From assembly GCF_014645835.1 (NCBI RefSeq), contig NZ_BMMM01000009.1, positions 337,960-401,959 on the forward strand: a stretch of DNA of 64,000 nucleotides. The letters are read 5' to 3'. The stretch comes from Streptomyces albiflavescens. Its GTDB lineage: Bacteria; Actinomycetota; Actinomycetes; Streptomycetales; Streptomycetaceae. Made by a program: the position numbers and the translations under genes. Below are positions 62,837 to 64,000 of the stretch, one piece after another. Under the pieces are notes generated by a model. That model worked only from the letters and a program-made list of their open reading frames with translations. It was not told the DNA's origin and made no database searches. Every line of letters begins with the position of its first letter. Within the stretch, counting starts at the first letter, position 1.

Positions 62837-63646
62837 GTGCGCAAGATAGTGCACCGCCATCTGGGTAAGGTGGTGGCAGGTGCGGCCATAGCGGTGGCCG
62901 GGACGGCCGTGATGGTCGGAATCACACTGCCGGGCACGGCGGGAGCCGACGACTCGGGCGGGGGCCAGGGCGTCAAGGGGTCCTCGCAGCAGGCAGGACA
63001 GCAGGGACAGGCGGCAGTGCAGCCGGGTGTCGTCGAAGAGGCGCCGGCCGAGGGCGACAAGGGCAAGGGCCGCGACCCGCTGACCGACGACGAGATGAAG
63101 CGCGTCGAGCGGATCGCGCTGAGCCAGCAGTCGTTCGGCGCCAGTGAGAACGTCGAGGGCAAGCGCGGCCCGCAGCGCATCAGTGTCGACCTCGCCGAGC
63201 CCGATGCGAACGAACTGGACGACCCCGACGCGCCCCGGCGCGCCGACGTGTCGTTCTACGACTACAAGAACGACACGCTCGTCACCAAGACCGTCAACCT
63301 CGACACCGGGAAGGTCGAGAAGACGGGCACTCAGCACGACGTCCAGCCGCCCATCAGCCGCGACGAGATGATCGAGGCCGTCAAGCTGCTGATCGCCGAC
63401 CCGCTCGGCGCGGGCCTGAAGGCGGACTTCAAGGACGCCACCGGCAAGGAGCTGACCTCGCCCGACCAGCTGATGCTCAACAGCATGGTCTACCGCGCGA
63501 CGTCCGGCGCCCAGCCCGCCGTCCTCGACGCATGCGGCGAGCACCGGTGCGTGCGGCTCTTCCCGAAGGTCAAGAACGGGCCCTGGATCGACAGCCGTGA
63601 CCTGGTGATCGACCTGAGCGCCCGCAAGGTCGGCAAGCTCGGCTGA
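62837..63646 (+). CDS. Secreted protein of unknown function
   Basis: 269 residues. The signal peptide (KVVAGAAIAVAGTAVMVGIT) ends at about residue 37 after TAGA. The mature part has a Gln/Gly/Ala-rich stretch, then a globular region (MKRVERIALSQQSFGASENV, DVSFYDYKNDTLVTKTVNLD, GEHRCVRLFPKVKNGPWIDSRDLVIDLSARKV). The last block resembles segments found in copper amine oxidases, and the next gene encodes a protein with similar character, so it may be a companion. GGGGGA precedes the GTG start. Confidence 0.75.
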   Translation: MRKIVHRHLGKVVAGAAIAVAGTAVMVGITLPGTAGADDSGGGQGVKGSSQQAGQQGQAAVQPGVVEEAPAEGDKGKGRDPLTDDEMKRVERIALSQQSFGASENVEGKRGPQRISVDLAEPDANELDDPDAPRRADVSFYDYKNDTLVTKTVNLDTGKVEKTGTQHDVQPPISRDEMIEAVKLLIADPLGAGLKADFKDATGKELTSPDQLMLNSMVYRATSGAQPAVLDACGEHRCVRLFPKVKNGPWIDSRDLVIDLSARKVGKLG

Positions 63647-63702
63647 GCGCGGCCTTCTCTCACCTCCCACCTTCACTGCTTTCCGCAAGGAGTCACTTCT
63701 TC

Positions 63703-64000
63703 ATGCGCGTCAACAGAAACAGCCGTGCCCGCAGCCGGACGGCGGTGGGCCTTTCGGTGCTCGCCCTGGCCGCCGGCGCGACGACGGCCGCGGGACCGGC
63801 GGTCGCCCAGCCCAAGGCCGCCTCCGCGGCGGCCGCCGACTGCAGCGCGGCGTACAAGATCGAGCAGAAGCTCTCCACCGGCACCACCTGGCGGATGTGC
63901 TGGCACTACGAGAGCGAGGCCGGGCTCGTCCTGGAGAACATCTCCTACCAGCCCCCTGGCGAGGCCCACCCGATCAAGGTCCTCGCCAGCGCGAAGCTCG
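63703..64000 (+). CDS. Secreted copper amine oxidase-like protein, partial
   Basis: The first 99 codons; the gene runs out of the window. A signal peptide with a twin-Arg-like start (SRARSRTAVGLSVLALAAGA) is followed by mature sequence with WRMCWHYESEAGLVLENISYQPPGE, which recalls the REGLVLH segment of copper amine oxidase catalytic domains. The copper ligands and topaquinone Tyr would lie beyond the window. AAGGAG lies 11 nt before the ATG. It follows the previous secreted-protein gene by 56 bp and is probably co-transcribed. Confidence 0.65.
   Translation, partial: MRVNRNSRARSRTAVGLSVLALAAGATTAAGPAVAQPKAASAAAADCSAAYKIEQKLSTGTTWRMCWHYESEAGLVLENISYQPPGEAHPIKVLASAKL

Overview
The window is typical Streptomyces chromosome: very high G+C with strong third-position GC bias, GGAGG-type ribosome binding sites, many GTG starts and many 4-bp ATGA/GTGA gene overlaps. 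It also carries genus markers: a two-domain geosmin synthase, a conservon (cvnABCD with an EXXR-less CYP157), a subtilisin inhibitor of the SSI family, a GerW-like sporulation protein, and a murC-msrB pair.

Region by region. 1-8.5 kb: tail of an unrecognised gene, a broken gene, a threonyl-tRNA synthetase preceded by a leader peptide with three consecutive Thr codons and a hairpin (a likely attenuator), gerW, a slipin, a carbonic anhydrase/SulP pair, zapE and a RibD-like reductase. 8.6-11.2 kb: an unrecognised conserved gene, murC and msrB. 11.2-16.3 kb: accessory genes (DUF6082, a small unknown, an NAD-dependent DNA ligase that is probably a second copy), an initiator tRNA and a UPF0104 membrane protein. 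16.7-25.4 kb: eight tightly packed minus-strand genes, the most unusual part of the window. 25.6-32.1 kb: an AraC regulator, the conservon with its CYP157, and a convergent CYP154-like P450. 32.2-41.2 kb: a DUF6114/DUF6230 pair, secreted proteins (including a membrane-anchored LPMO and a subtilase with a P-domain), a DUF89 protein, and a P450/hydrolase pair. 41.5-49.3 kb: geosmin synthase, an amidotransferase/LysR divergent pair, a PDZ protein, a LysE exporter, an M24 peptidase and an APH-fold kinase. 49.4-62.7 kb: the trehalose-from-glycogen genes treZ, treY and treX/glgX, interleaved with an FHA protein, two M14 peptidases flanking an SSI inhibitor, a P450 and an MFS pseudogene. 62.8-64 kb: two secreted-protein genes, the last cut by the window end.

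The 16.7-25.4 kb operon is the best candidate for an undescribed system. In transcription order it encodes: a small helical protein with a hydrophobic N-terminus; a STAND/NLR-like NTPase with HEAT-like repeats; an SPFH-like protein with a basic, disordered tail; a PP2C phosphatase; a Ser/Thr-kinase-fold protein; a TerY-like von Willebrand A protein; a small beta-rich protein; and a membrane protein with two RanBP2-type zinc fingers. The small protein (C-terminus) and the NTPase (N-terminal region) share a 13-residue motif. That is the arrangement known for bacterial amyloid signalling between NLR-type sensors and membrane-targeting effectors. The vWA, kinase and phosphatase match the TerY-phosphorylation triad. 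SR-V/I-R motifs recur in the tails of both the kinase and the SPFH-like protein. I infer a phosphorylation-gated, prion-like stress or antiphage system; this is inference from sequence and gene order.
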